Of a stretch of DNA of 64,000 bases, positions 10,291-20,436 are shown piece after piece. The DNA lies in assembly GCA_951799405.1 (NCBI GenBank), contig OX637339.1:14322001-14386000 (forward strand). The letters are read 5' to 3'. Position numbers and translations under genes: made by a program. The stretch is from Agapetus fuscipes (Eukaryota > Arthropoda > Insecta > Trichoptera > Glossosomatidae). How positions within the stretch are numbered: position 1 is the first letter of the stretch; every line of letters begins with the position of its first letter. The notes under the pieces are model-generated. The model made no database searches. It was not told where the DNA came from and worked only from the letters and a program-made list of their open reading frames with translations.

Positions 10291-11029
10291 TCGACCATAA
10301 CACCAACTCTTTCACCAATATTTCTTTGTCTAATATGTTATTTTTTGATGAGTGTGCATTTTAACGTTGGGTTAAAAAAAATGTTAAAAAAATTCGCTGC
10401 ATTTAAAGGTTTCTTTTATGTATGAAAATAAACCGTAAAAGCTAATTTGGCAGTCAATAATTTACGGAATGGCAGATAAATCAGTTTTCTGTGTATTTTT
10501 CTAATGATTCCAATAAACATACGCTGATGAGGTGAAACCAAGACCGGTCGCTATATGGAACAAGTAAACAGTGACTATTTATTTAAGGTTTACTCAGTCA
10601 TCAGCAGGGCTAGGAAAATGCAAAGGTGAGCCAAAAGCATATGCACAAAATTAAATGCATGCATATATTAAGAAATAAGTTGTTTAACTGTTGTTGTTTT
10701 CGACTTGTTTCGACGGTATGAGGCTGACCACCTGGAAAGGAAATAAAAGGATGGAAAAATAAAAAGGAGATCGAAAGCTGAAGTTTTATAAAAAAAACTA
10801 TCACAAGATGAAAGCAGATATAATACAAATGATAAAATCAAGAATACGTGTTTGAAACGTTGGAAATTATTTTGTACAAACTGACGTGTACCGTGCGTGG
10901 TATTTAGTGTCTCTTTTGAATAATAACAATAAAGCTCACTAGTTTTTAACGCATAACCATACTTTCAGGGGACTTAAAGACGTATTTATTAAAGATTTTA
11001 AATTATGATTACGGTCGTTACACATTTTT

Positions 11030-11298
11030 TGGAATGAAAAAAAAAACGGATGTTACTGACCGTGAAGAGAGAAGAACGATTTTCTCTACGTTTCGACAGT
11101 CATATCCGACGTCTTCAGGAGGCGTGTGTCTTCTACAAGGAAGAAACAGGAACTGTTGAATTATTGTTGTTTGCTCGAGGTCGAAGGTTGTAGATACACT
11201 TCTGAAGACGTCGGATATGACTCTGACGAAACGTAGAGAAAATTGTTCTTCTCTTTCCACGGTCAGTAACATCCGTTTTTTTTTTCATTCCAAAAAAG
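11030..11298. mobile_element. Foldback element with GGAATGAAAAAAAAAACGG ends
   Basis: Arms of about 100 bp (GGATGTTACTGACCGTG, TTTTCTCTACGTTTCG, CATATCCGACGTCTTCAG) mirrored with about 90 percent identity; loop about 70 bp. Ends TTTTTTGGAATG and CATTCCAAAAAA. Confidence 0.85.
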
Positions 11299-11739
11299 CC
11301 GTATTTATGTTCACTTATAGTATAAAACTGGATGTTTTCCTTAATGCCAAATATTTTGGTACTTAGTGGCTTATTTAAATCAAGCGTTTAAATGTAAAAA
11401 TGCATATTTCCCATACCCTACTCATCGGCGATGTGAAATCAAAGTCGTGAGATCAAACCTTTTATTTACCTTAATTTTAATAATGTGTGCTCTATAAATA
11501 TACGTTTTGTTGTGTGGTCTACAGTTTACAGGCATTCTTGTCAATATTTACGTTCGAGTCAAGAATTTAGGCCAAAACGCGCGATGATTAAAAGATCATT
11601 CAAACAAATACATGAAATTTGGGGAAAAACTTCAATAGCAATGAAGATAACATCATAAATGATTTGGTTAGCAGTTAAAATGGACGATAAATGTTAAAAA
11701 TAGTAAAACGCTGCATACACTAGTGTTCGGAATTGAAAC

Positions 11740-11880
11740 ATGGACGTTAGTGATTAGGTGTGGCAGATGGTTTCGGCATTTGGAAAGAATAAATGATGAA
11801 TGACTGATGAAATATTTGTAAAAATAAATGTGAAGTGAAGAGGAAAACGAAGATTTTGGAATATTTGAAATAGTTCTATT
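11740..11880 (+). mobile_element. LINE-B remnant
   Basis: ATGGTTTCGGCATTTGGAAA, GAATAAATGATGAATGACTG, AAAACGAAGATTTTGG correspond to RWFGHxERINDE..GRPRF. Heavily decayed. Confidence 0.45.
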
Positions 11881-12339
11881 TTTTTACGACGGTTATTTTT
11901 TTTGTGATAGCCTTTAAAAAAAGTTAGGTACAAAATATTTACACTGAAAGTTTCGTTTCCAAAAGTTGGTAGCCTACTCTATGGTAAAATTTTCATTCCA
12001 AATTCAAAAAGAAAGTTGGGAATCCAAGATGGCCGCTCCCGCTCAGCTGCTTTGATGCCTGTCAGACAGGCGGGCAGCGAGATTGAGGTTATGTTTATTT
12101 GCGTACGACTTTCGGAATGTCTCGGATTTATTATCATGCTAGTATTTTTATTCCTTCCGCCATTCCTTCGATCAGTAGACGAAAATAAACAGAGAGCGAT
12201 GCATTTCTCTGCTAGCTTTCACGCTGAATATTATCATAATATATTTGATTTAGTGAACAGAAGTGTAATGTGGATATTTGTCAAGAAAACTATAAATTTT
12301 CTTGGCTGTGTTTTTGCAGTTTAAAATGTCTTCTTCTTC

Positions 12340-12745
12340 TTTATTAATACCTTCTTGTATGGATCTGTTGCCGTGGTCTCGCCCATGTCTAGGTGAAACG
12401 TTCGGAAGCTCCAGCTTCCACAGACCACAACAGATCGCGGAAAGCAACTCTCCAGTATCAACAGCAGGCTGTGTAAGGCTTAAACTACTTTTCAATCTTC
12501 TTGCCTATTTTTTCTGCATTACCTCTCTCCTTCAATACTGCCTTTTCCTTTGATCCAATCTGTTCTTTCTAATTTCCGCAATTTCACTTTTGATCCAGCC
12601 ACAAAGTCCGCACGTCAATTGACAAAGACAAAATTGTGTCGTCACCGCCGAGTAGCTAGGGGAAAGGCATACATATATTTTGTAATCGGTTTCTAAAGAT
12701 GGCATTCCCATACAAGACTGACGTTGGCTTGCCGAGAAAAAGTTT
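12340..12745. mobile_element. Carrier repeat with degraded palindromic cassette (copy 3)
   Basis: 12358-12440 holds arms GGATCTGTTGCCGTGGTCT and AGACCACAACAGATC. The carrier end is at 12605-12745 (GTCCGCACGTCAATTG, GAGTAGCTAGGGGAAAGG, CATACATATATTTTG, GCCGAGAAAAAGTTTC). Confidence 0.55.
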
Positions 12746-12844
12746 CAAATTAAAAAATGTTCTAACCACAGATCACTGGTTCTAACCCTTCTGGGGTACA
12801 ATTTTCATAGCTGTTCTGGCGCAGTTTTTCAGCCAGCGATAATA

Positions 12845-12930
12845 GAATTTTTACAAATGCGAACCCTTTGGGGACGACGCGATGAGAAGGAAGTAGCGTT
12901 ACATATGCAGCTTAGTTGGTTTTGTCTTGT
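12845..12930 (+). mobile_element. SINE-2 3' end fragment
   Basis: CCTTTGGGGACGACGCGATG, ATATGCAGCTTAGTTGG. Confidence 0.5.
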
Positions 12931-13534
12931 TGTGTATATGATATTTAACGCGGTAAAAATATAAATAAACAGATGTGAACATCGGTCGATAAGTGAGATT
13001 CAAGAATAGCTCGTCGGTCTCGTCTCTCAGTCAATGGAATAGCTTGTGTGGCAGAGGGCTGGACAAAAATCCTGGGCGTTTACGAAATGTAAAAATAAAG
13101 AATAACGCACCGGCAAACTGGAATGTGGCAGGGACAGAGGCGGGGAACCGATATTAAAGTGTTTGGCGTGGTAGAAGAAAAACCTCTTCTGGATGATATA
13201 ATGAAGGATTGATTTTCTGAATTTGGGAAATATAATTTTAAATGCTAAATCCTGAAAATGTTTGTAAGGTAATGACTTATTTTATGTACTGTAAAGCCGT
13301 AGTGATGTCGTGGCGCAACATTCTGTGACTCGGAGTATGAAGTTTTTAAATAAGTCTAATATAAATAAGTCTAATATATATATACTTTATTATTTAAAGT
13401 GTAATTTAATAAAATTTAACAATATAATTCTTTCCAGCATGTTGATGACTGTGAAGGTGCTCTGTTGTGCAACAAAGTGAAAAATTGATTCCCAAAATTC
13501 AGGGAGAAACAATTTACCAGGGATTTTTCCTTAG

Positions 13535-13600
13535 AGGTAAAATTGAATAAGTTACATTAAGCTAACATGGTTTCTCAGATAAATGCACGTGGGAATCAAC
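13535..13600. mobile_element. MITE-G, end fragment
   Basis: AGGTAAAATTGAATAAG, TTAAGCTAACATGGTTTCTC, AGATAAATGCAC match the inverse of one MITE-G end. Confidence 0.6.
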
Positions 13601-13902
13601 CATTGCTCTATTGCTCAGAAAGCATAAGCTTGAAAACAAAGCAAAAGTTGAGCTGTCGACCGGATGAAGAGGAAGAACGTAAAATATATTATATCGGCTG
13701 GAGCATGTAGGCGCCGATTTCAAAATCGATTACAATTTGTTCACGACCATCACATTTCACACCGCGTTCTTTGACAGCTGCTACAATCTTGTGCATTTCA
13801 CACTTCATACATCAACGCATTCATACAGGAAAGTAAGTATAAACTTGTAAAAAAACTTCGCTAAGCAAGAAATTCATCGAATGCCGATCTATAGTCTATA
13901 AA

Positions 13903-14060
13903 TAATGTGAAGATTCACCTAGAGTTGAATTGTGTGAAGTTTGATTCCGATTGGAACACAATCTTTTTCTGATCCTGCTGTAAAGCTTGCCTCTTTTATC
14001 TATGGAAATAAATTGATTCCACATGCCCAAATGGCGTAGTGAAACACGCCGGGTACTGCT
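13903..14060 (+). mobile_element. Helitron-like 3' end, copy 2
   Basis: Same 150 bp as 680-830 with the hairpin and GGGTACTGCT. The final AG is replaced by the end of a family A copy starting at about 14060. Confidence 0.6.
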
Positions 14061-14290
14061 ATAATCTAAGTTGCAAAGATATATTAGGTGCATTCCCATA
14101 AGCAGACACGTATATGTTTGCGTTGACGAATGCTGCATGTGGACTTACAACATAAAAACCGAATCTCAAATGAACATAAGCCCTGCAACTCTGGCCGACC
14201 TTCCCTGAAACAGAGATGACGTTGACAAAGTGCACCATTTTTTACAGTATGGGTGATCAGCCTCATACCAACCTATTAGTCAAGGAACCC
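14060..14290 (-). mobile_element. Family A copy
   Basis: ATAATCTAAGTTGCAAAGAT to AACCTATTAGTCAAGGAA. It inserted at the end of the Helitron-like repeat. Confidence 0.83.
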
Positions 14291-14317
14291 ATTATTAATA
14301 TTGAATTAAAATGAGAA

Positions 14318-14440
14318 TTGGTAGAGTGTTCGCATTCCATAAAATATAAGATCTAGGGTTCGATTTACACCGAGGGTGTCAGAAATGCAGAACGCGGTAA
14401 GAAGTTGCAATATATGTACAGCTTAGTTTAATTTATTTTT
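14318..14440 (+). mobile_element. SINE-2 with internal deletion
   Basis: TTGGTAGAGTGTTCGCATTC, GGGTTCGATTTACACCGAG, GTCAGAAATG joined directly to the 3' part (AACGCGGTAAGAAGTTGC). Confidence 0.7.
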
Positions 14441-15086
14441 TAAAGTAAGATCACAAATATTAGAATTGCATTTGAAAAGTTCTAGAGGCACTATCCCGTT
14501 TCGATACAAAATTTGAAATACTCGAACATTTCGTCGCTTATTAAAAGCTCTTACACTGAGTTGTTAGATTATAGATATTTTCTTGTATTGATTCATCTTT
14601 GTGTTTGAGATGTAGACGTGAAGTAAATTGATATTGGATATTCAAGGCTGTATGGGGGAGGGGCCACAAAGGTTAAGAACCACTGATCAAGCATGAACTC
14701 TCTAAGCAGTGAACTGCAACCAGTCATAGTTAATTAATTTATCTGATAATTTATGTCTATTTTTAAATTTCGTTTTTGGATGAGCCAAAAGCATTCAGAA
14801 TTTGAGAGACTTCAAAACTGTTCTTATAGTATTAATAACAATTAGACAATCTTACATAGCGCTGTTTAGTGGCGCCACCCCAAGGACGCTATGTCGTGTG
14901 AAGGTTGAGCAAACCTTGCCGGTTTTGAATTCAAGTTTAAAATTTCAACATTCAAACAAAAAAAAACACGTATTTCTTAAACCTATCTCAAAGCCCAAAA
15001 ATATTCCATACATGCACCAAAAAACTCCTAATATACCCCAAAACAATACTCCAAATATACCCCAAGAAACTCCTAATATCTAAATC

Positions 15087-15250
15087 TAATCTAAATCTAA
15101 GTTGCAAAGATAAATATCATTTGATATTCATATTAAATGCATTCCCACAAGCAGACACGCACAATAAAATTTCGCACTCACACTCATGTGGACCTACAAT
15201 ATAAAAACCCAATCTCAAATGAACATAAGCCCTGCAACTCTTGCCGAAAT
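15087..15250 (-). mobile_element. Family A copy, 5' truncated
   Basis: AATCTAAGTTGCAAAGATAA, CATTCCCACAAGCAGACACG, AACATAAGCCCTGCAACTCT. Confidence 0.78.
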
Positions 15251-15589
15251 CTTGCGAAAATCTTTAGGTCCGTACAGAACTGATTGATATTTTTATGTAA
15301 GAATGTATGAAAATCCTAGCATTGCAATTCGAGAGCATTTTCTAAATTATTAAAACGTCTGTAATTTCTAAAAGGTTGTCCTCTGCTGGTGTATAAGGCC
15401 TGGGATATACTGGTACTTGGGGGGCTTACATCATAAAGCGTGGAAATTATTATTATGAGTCAGCGAAGTCAATATGATTCAGGCGCACTGCACACAGCCA
15501 GTCGCGGCCAACACTGTACATTGTATATTGTACAGTTGTACGCTGCCCTTCTAACGCCCCATCCAAAGCTCTTGCAACATGGATGAAAT

Positions 15590-15785
15590 TTAGTCGCTGG
15601 GATAGTCGAGGGATAAGGCGTCGGAAACGCTGGTTCGAGCCCCGCCTGTGTCATGTGCATCGATAATAACTTCGACCCTGGTGCAAAACATGTAATTGGG
15701 CACTTATTAATTGGTTATTAAAAATATTAAATAATGAATTATTAATTGATAATGTTTATACCTTCACAGATCTATTTAACAAAGA
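15590..15785 (+). mobile_element. SINE-3, tRNA-headed copy
   Basis: Head GGGATAGTCGAGGGATAAGG (A-box like) and CTGGTTCGAGCCCCGCCTG (B box), then AACTTCGACCCTGGTGCAAA. Body shared with 1866-2045 and, reversed, 10085-10290. The 3' end runs into AAATAGATCT-type sequence. Confidence 0.6.
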
Positions 15786-15842
15786 AATAAAAACAACGTG
15801 CCTTGTTGTTTTATTATTATTTGTAAAGAATATAAAAATAAT

Positions 15843-15962
15843 TCTAATCTAGGTTGCAAAGATATGTTATATGCATTTTCAAGGATTCACATTATATGCA
15901 TTTTCCACAAGCAGACACGTTTAAGTTCGCTCCTTAACATGCTGCATTATATTAAATGTGAA
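15843..15962 (-). mobile_element. Family A, 3' third
   Basis: AATCTAGGTTGCAAAGATAT, CCACAAGCAGACACGTTTAA. Confidence 0.7.
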
Positions 15963-16048
15963 AACAGGAAAGTGCAGTGAAGTAAGCTTATCGCGAGTCA
16001 AAGGACTTTACGAAAAGAACCGAGCTCTTCCGAAGCTCTAATAAACGC

Positions 16049-16349
16049 AAACGCAACTAAGCTACACATATAGTGTGACTTCTTGCCTACGTTATCCCCG
16101 AAGGCATCACATGTGGCGATTCGGAATCTATTTATTTTTTCTGGTAAGGAGGCCTCCCTCACACTAACCACTTCAGTTGAAGTGGGGGTTTCCCAGCTTC
16201 CTAGAGGGCTGGTTCTTATTACTTGTGAAGGCTAAGTAAACTTTTCCGGTGTTTATTTTGGGCTTGAAATAAACACCAAAACACTGATAACCGAGGTGGA
16301 GATTGAAACTTAGCTCTCGGCATGGAATGCAAGCATTCTACCAACTGAG
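16049..16349 (-). mobile_element. SINE-2 copy
   Basis: CGCAACTAAGCTACACATAT, CACTTCAGTTGAAGTGGGGG, GCATGGAATGCAAGCATTC, TACCAACTGAGCTAG. Confidence 0.86.
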
Positions 16350-16630
16350 CTAGTAGTCTAGTGGTAACACTTCGGACTCGTTAATGGACAGCTGTGTGTT
16401 CGAATCCCGGTGGAGCACAAAAAAATACTATTTTGATATTTTCAAATACGCTCTCCGATGGATTGAAAAATTCTTATACCTTTACCAAAGGTCCATCCAG
16501 CCTTACAGCACCTGGGTCTTGCTTAAGAATTGATGCTTTATATAGCGACGATTATACTCACAGAGGGCTCTTGAGGTGTGATTCACAAAAAAAACAGCTC
16601 TTACCAAATAAATCATCCTTATATTATCAT
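16350..16630 (+). mobile_element. SINE-1 copy
   Basis: TAGTCTAGTGGTAACACTTC, TGTTCGAATCCCGGTGG, tail CAGAGGGCTCTTGAGGTG. Starts head to head with the SINE-2 copy at 16049. Confidence 0.85.
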
Positions 16631-16935
16631 TATCGAGACATGAAAAGGAAAAATAAAGAAAATATCAGTGGAAAGGAGAAGAAACCAAGGGTCTGTGGTT
16701 GTTGGCACTGTGCACTGCCTTGCAGGCGCTATGTAGACTTGATGTTAGCCTGCGTTGTGCGAGGAGCTGGGGAAGAATTTTAATTAAAACGCAAGATTTA
16801 TCATGACGCACACCAAGACCGGTATAATAAGCATTCCTAAGCGTTAAACCAACACATCTTTCCATACATAATCATAAGAATATTATATGGACAGCTTTTA
16901 CGAACGCTACGCACCGTACAATGGACTGTACCCTT

Positions 16936-17163
16936 AGTACGAGTTGCAAAACTTGAGTAAAGTAAAGTTTACGGAAAGTATTAAAGAGTGATTTCCCCAA
17001 AATCTGCTGTTTTTTTTTTTTACACTTTATGGTCTTAGCAAAAGAGTTACAGTGATGAAGAAAATCAAGTTCAAACAAACAAAAACGGCAGATTTTGGGG
17101 AAAACCATTTTTAATACTTTCCGTAAACTTTACTTTACTCAAGTTTTGCAACTCGTACTCAGT
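16936..17163. mobile_element. Foldback element with GTACGAGTTGCAAAACTTG ends
   Basis: Arms of about 85 bp pair (AGTAAAGTAAAGTTTACGG, AAAGTATTAAA, CCCCAAAATCTGC). The loop ACACTTTATGGTCTTAG..GATGAAGAAAATCAAG recurs at 29893-29945, inside a different MITE. Confidence 0.85.
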
Positions 17164-17189
17164 GTACTGGACAAGAATATTGTGACGTC

Positions 17190-17485
17190 ACAGAGCCGGG
17201 ATGCTAGGGAAAAGGCATTCAAATATTTTGTTATTGTTTTCAAGCTTTCACGGCCGGATTCAGATGCTTGATTTTTGGTTACGGGTTATGACCGTGGTCC
17301 ATATTTTTGCTTCTTTTCTTCTTTTTCGAAGAAGTCGCCCACAGAGGAGACGAAAAGTCAGCTGAAAGCCTTCAAGAAGTATCAAGAAAGAAGAAAAAGA
17401 AAAAAGAAGAAAAGAAGCACAAATATGGACCACGGTCATAACCCGGAACCAAAAAATCAAGCATATTTTGTTATTGTTTGCTAAG
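17190..17485. mobile_element. Carrier repeat holding a palindromic cassette (copy 1)
   Basis: The carrier reads GCCGGGATGCTAGGGAAAAG, GGCATTCAAATATTTTG, then CAAGCTTTCACGGCCGG. Next comes a palindrome at 17272-17465 (TTGATTTTTGGTTACGGG, TTATGACCGTGGTCCATAT against its inverse) with a purine-rich loop. The same carrier holds a different palindrome at 59170-59540. Confidence 0.75.
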
Positions 17486-17577
17486 AGCTGTAGGTAGTCT
17501 CGTAGACGTGTGACGTTTTAAGAGTTAGTAGAATTGTTTAATACGGGGATTGATTGGCTTCTATACGCAAAACCAAA

Positions 17578-18097
17578 AAACGCAACTAAGTTGCATATAC
17601 AGGGCAACTTCTCTCCGCGTTGTTCCAAAAGAGATCGCATAGACGGCATATGCAACCTTTTTATTTTCTATATCAAGACAAACCAGTCAAATACGACTCG
17701 TTCATAGATAGTTCGGCCATGGACCATGGTCCTCGGCTCGGCCATGAACGACAATTCAGTCACACGACATTTCGGTCACATACAAAATAGGTTCACAGAC
17801 AGCTCCATCACAGTAAACCACAGTTCATTACAATTACAAAAATTACAAAGGTTTTTTGGGCAGCAACATTTCTGTGATGGAGTTGTCTATGGACCTTTAT
17901 TGTATGTGGCCGAAATTTCGTGTGGCCGAACTGTGTGACTGATTTGTTCATGGCTGAGCTATCTGTGGACGGGTTTTCTGTGACCGATTTGTCGTGGATC
18001 GTTTATTTTCACAGGCAAGGGGGCCAACCTTACGCCAACCATTTCGCTTGTTTCCCAGATTAGAGGGGGCTGTTTCCGATTTCTCGTGTAGCTTGAG
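17578..18097 (-). mobile_element. SINE-2 3' half, split by FB1
   Basis: 17578-17668 (CGCAACTAAGTTGCATATAC, TCTCCGCGTTGTTCC) and 18003-18097 (CACAGGCAAGGGGGCCAACC, GCCAACCATTTCG). FB1 occupies the gap. Confidence 0.8.
17669..18002. mobile_element. FB1 foldback element, compact copy inside SINE-2
   Basis: 334-bp palindrome-like element of the same family as 57022-57884. The arms pair over about 140 bp, for example CAGTCACACGACATTTCGG on the left with the inverse of CCGAACTGTGTGACTG on the right; the loop lies around the ACAGTAAACC..TTTCTGTG stretch. TTATTTTC is duplicated at 17661-17668 and 18003-18010. It splits a SINE-2 copy, so it inserted after the SINE. Confidence 0.85.
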
Positions 18098-18107
18098 TAT
18101 TTCAAAA

Positions 18108-18224
18108 GTCAACGACGTTACCATGTTGAAAGCACCGGTTCTCATCAGATCACCGAAGTTAAGCAACATTGGACGCGGATGCTACTTGGATGTGTGACCG
18201 CAAGGTACACCGCGTATTGTTGGC
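18108..18224 (+). pseudogene. 5S rRNA pseudogene
   Basis: About 117 nt that line up end to end with metazoan 5S rRNA: GTCAACGAC start, CACCGGTTCTC, GATCACCGAAGTTAAGCA in the internal promoter, TACTTGGATG..TGACCGC, and GTTGGC end. Many differences are C to T or G to A, as expected from decay of a methylated or untranscribed copy (for example CATGTTG where CACGCTG is usual). It lies between a SINE-2 copy on its left and the tRNA-like head of SINE-1, which begins only about 6 bp to its right. It is a retroposed or stray 5S copy, or the head of a composite 5S/tRNA SINE. It is unlikely to be functional. Confidence 0.8.
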
Positions 18225-18230
18225 ATTTAT

Positions 18231-18530
18231 TGGACCGGTCCGTAGTCCAGTGGCAACACTTCGGGCTCGTAAATGGAAGGTTGTGGATTCGAATCCCGGC
18301 GGAGCACAAAATGTACCATTTATATTTCCAAATGTGCTCTTCGCTGGGTTGAAAAATTCATAAACCTTTACCAAAGACCGGTCACTGAAAGGTCCATCCA
18401 GCCTTACAACAACTGGGTCTTGCTTGAGAATTGGCGCTTTCTACAGCGACGACCAAGCTCGCAGAGGGCTCTTGAGGTGTGATACACACAAAAACAGCGC
18501 TCACCAAATAAATCATCCTAATATTATTAT
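18231..18530 (+). mobile_element. SINE-1, near-complete reference copy
   Basis: tRNA-derived head: GGTCCGTAGTCCAGTGG (A-box like), B-box GATTCGAATCC at about 18290, GGCGGAGCAC end. The body holds TGCTCTTCGCTGGGTTGAAA, ACCAAAGACCGGTCACTG, GGTCCATCCAGCCTTACA and GGCGCTTTCTACAGCGACGA. The 3' tail AGAGGGCTCTTGAGGTGTG, ACACACAAAAACAGCGCT, CCAAATAAATCATCCTAA, (ATT)n is shared with the LINE end at 26258-26600. Length about 300 bp. Transcribed by RNA polymerase III when active, and moved by the partner LINE. Begins 6 bp after the 5S pseudogene. Confidence 0.88.
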
Positions 18531-18534
18531 GTGG

Positions 18535-18705
18535 GCAGAAAACGTTAAAGCCGATGCCGAAGTTCTGGGAGTGAGGGGACCATGGAGGGAAGCTGCACAA
18601 GACAGAGAGTCCTGGAGGATTGTGGTGCGGGAGGCCCTGAGCCTTCAAGGCTTATGAGCCGAAGAAAGTAAAAGTAAGTAAAGTAAAGTAATATTATTAT
18701 TATTA
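18535..18705 (+). mobile_element. LINE-D 3' fragment with (AGTAA)n tail
   Basis: WAENVKADAEVLGVRGPWRE, AAQDRESWRIVVREALSLQG L then stop, then AAGTAAAAGTAAGTAAAGTA. Starts directly at the end of a SINE-1 copy. Confidence 0.72.
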
Positions 18706-18717
18706 TTCTATTTAAGG

Positions 18718-18840
18718 TTGGAAAGCAAAATCAAATGGGAAATCATTTTTGACACCCTATAGGAGGGAAATCGGGATGAAACCCTAGCCCTCTGGTATGG
18801 AACGCAAGCATTCTACCAACTGAGCTATCGACTGGACTAT
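18718..18840 (-). mobile_element. SINE-2 head fragment
   Basis: GGGAAATCATTTTTGACACC, GCAAGCATTCTACCAACTGA, GCTATCGACTGGAC. Confidence 0.8.
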
Positions 18841-19105
18841 ATCTAATCTAATCTTATCTAAGTTGCAAAGATATGTTACATTGGAGATTACCATTACATG
18901 CATTCCCACAACCAGACACTTACAAGTTCGTGCTTGCACATGCCTCATGTGAACCCACAACATAAAAACCAAATCTCAAATGGACATACATCCTGCAACT
19001 CTTGCCGTCCTTCCCTGTAACAGGGGTGACATTGGCAAAGTGAAACATTTTTACAGCATGGGTGGTCAGCCGCATACCAAACTAAGGGTCAAGGAACATT
19101 ATAGT
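18841..19105 (-). mobile_element. Family A, full-length copy
   Basis: ATCTAATCTTATCTAAGTTG to GCATACCAAACTAAGGGTCA, AGGAAC. Confidence 0.84.
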
Positions 19106-19487
19106 ACTATTTATAGTTTATGATAAAGTCTCTGCTTGAGCTTAAACGCAATATTGTGTACTTTGTCTACATTGTTTGTTTCTTTCTGTTGTGATGAAGA
19201 GGTCGTCAACCTTTTTTGTTGCGAGAAGTGCAGCGAGCGTCAACCAATCAGAGAGTGGTTCTATTTGGGGCCGTGCTTCTATACGAGCCGGCGTCGCTCA
19301 CGATCTGGGCGTCACTGCAACACCTGTTTTTCTTTTTCTGCTCCTTCTATCAAAGAGAGGCAAGTTTGTGCATCTGAAATATTTTTTTTCTTCCGTAAAA
19401 AAATTGAACAATTCAATTCAGATTAAGCAATTGCTGTAAGGCTGGATGAATGTGTGACCGGCATAGAGTAATAATTACTTAATTAGA

Positions 19488-19800
19488 GACCGGTCCGTAG
19501 CTCTAAATGGGAAGGTTGTGGGTTCGAATCCCGGCGGAGCACAAAAAATATCCAATTTCAAATTTGCTCTTCGCTGGGTTGAAAGATTCATAAAACCTTT
19601 ACCAATGACCGGTCACCAAAAGGTCCATCCTGCCTTACAGCAACTGGGTCTTGCTTGAGTATTGGCGCTTTGTAGCGACGACCAAGCTCGTACACGTCTG
19701 CGGCACTACAACAAGTGTCATAGACCCCTAGAGTCTCTAGAATCTAGGGAGTCTCCTGCACAGGATTTCTTTATAATAATAATAATAATAATAAACTATT
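19488..19800 (+). mobile_element. SINE-1b, variant with a different 3' tail
   Basis: Head and body as SINE-1 (GGGTTCGAATCCCGGCG) up to GCGACGACCAAGCTCG. Then an unrelated tail: TACACGTCTGCGGCACTACA, ACAAGTGTCATAGACCCCTA, GAGTCTCTAGAAT, CTGCACAGGATTTCTTT and (AAT)n. Same tail at 44395-44702. Confidence 0.85.
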
Positions 19801-19925
19801 ATTACTCTATGGGGACCGGTCTAAAGTCTGGAGCTGGAGTTTCTGTACGTTTCTTCCATGTCTGCGATGGGCTTTTTCAGCAGACATGGGTGAAACCACA
19901 GATCACGGAACATAAAGGTGAAACA
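19800..19925. mobile_element. Short palindromic cassette
   Basis: Imperfect inverted arms (GACCGGTCTAAAGTCTGG..CCATGTCTGCG against CAGACATGGGTGAAACC). Same style as the cassettes above, with the CGTTTC and CATGTCT words, but no carrier. Confidence 0.4.
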
Positions 19926-19969
19926 CAAGATGAAGAATAGAGAGGCAGGTGAATTTTATCTATGGTATT

Positions 19970-20135
19970 TTATTCACTTCTACCAATGCCATCCCGGTTC
20001 CACGGATTCATGTTAGGCTTGGTTTATTTTGTAGGTACACATGCGGCATGTGTAAGCGTGAAACATACACGCGTCTGCTGTTGGGCGTGAATTAAATGTC
20101 AATATATCTTTGCAACTTAAATTACAGATAATAAT
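19970..20135 (+). mobile_element. Family A copy
   Basis: CTACCAATGCCATCCCGG, GTACACATGCGGCATGTG, ATCTTTGCAACTTAAATTAC. Confidence 0.75.
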
Positions 20136-20144
20136 TTTAGGCTG

Positions 20145-20436
20145 ATTATTTGGTGAGCGCTGTTTTGTGTGAATCACAGCTCAAGAGCCCCCTGCGAGCT
20201 TGGTCGTCGCTGTAGAAAGCGCCAATTCTCAAGCAATACTTAGTGGATGTAAGGCTGGATGGACATAATATGGTGACCGGTCTTTGGTAAATGGTAAAGG
20301 CAGAATAATTTTTCAACCCAGGAAAAAGCAGATTTGAACAATAAAATATTTTTTCGTGCTTCGCCGGGATTCGAAACCACTACCTTCCAATCACGAGTTC
20401 AAACTGTTAACCACTAGACTACGGACCGGTCAATTA
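20145..20436 (-). mobile_element. SINE-1 copy
   Basis: Tail GAGCGCTGTTTTGTGTG at left; head with CGGGATTCGAAACCACTACC and CACTAGACTACGGACCGG at right. Confidence 0.85.

Larger units (their letters stand above)
9760..12339. other. Sparse interval, only foldback, SINE-3 and LINE-B remnants
   Basis: Apart from the listed repeats I see no coding structure. On the minus strand this would be intron upstream of the exon at 9556-9726. A YY1-like CAAGATGGCCGC lies at 12025-12036. Confidence 0.45.
12940..15086. other. Low-complexity interval between listed repeats
   Basis: Nothing beyond the MITE-G, Helitron-like, family A and SINE-2 pieces. A weak short-period repeat (ACTCCTAATATACCCCAAAA) occurs at 15020-15080. 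Confidence 0.45.

Noticed and set aside
19136..19440. Two overlapping plus-strand ORFs with a CCAATCAG box and GC-rich stretch
   Set aside because: The two frames disagree, there is no homology, and the block lies between repeats; a promoter is possible but unsupported.
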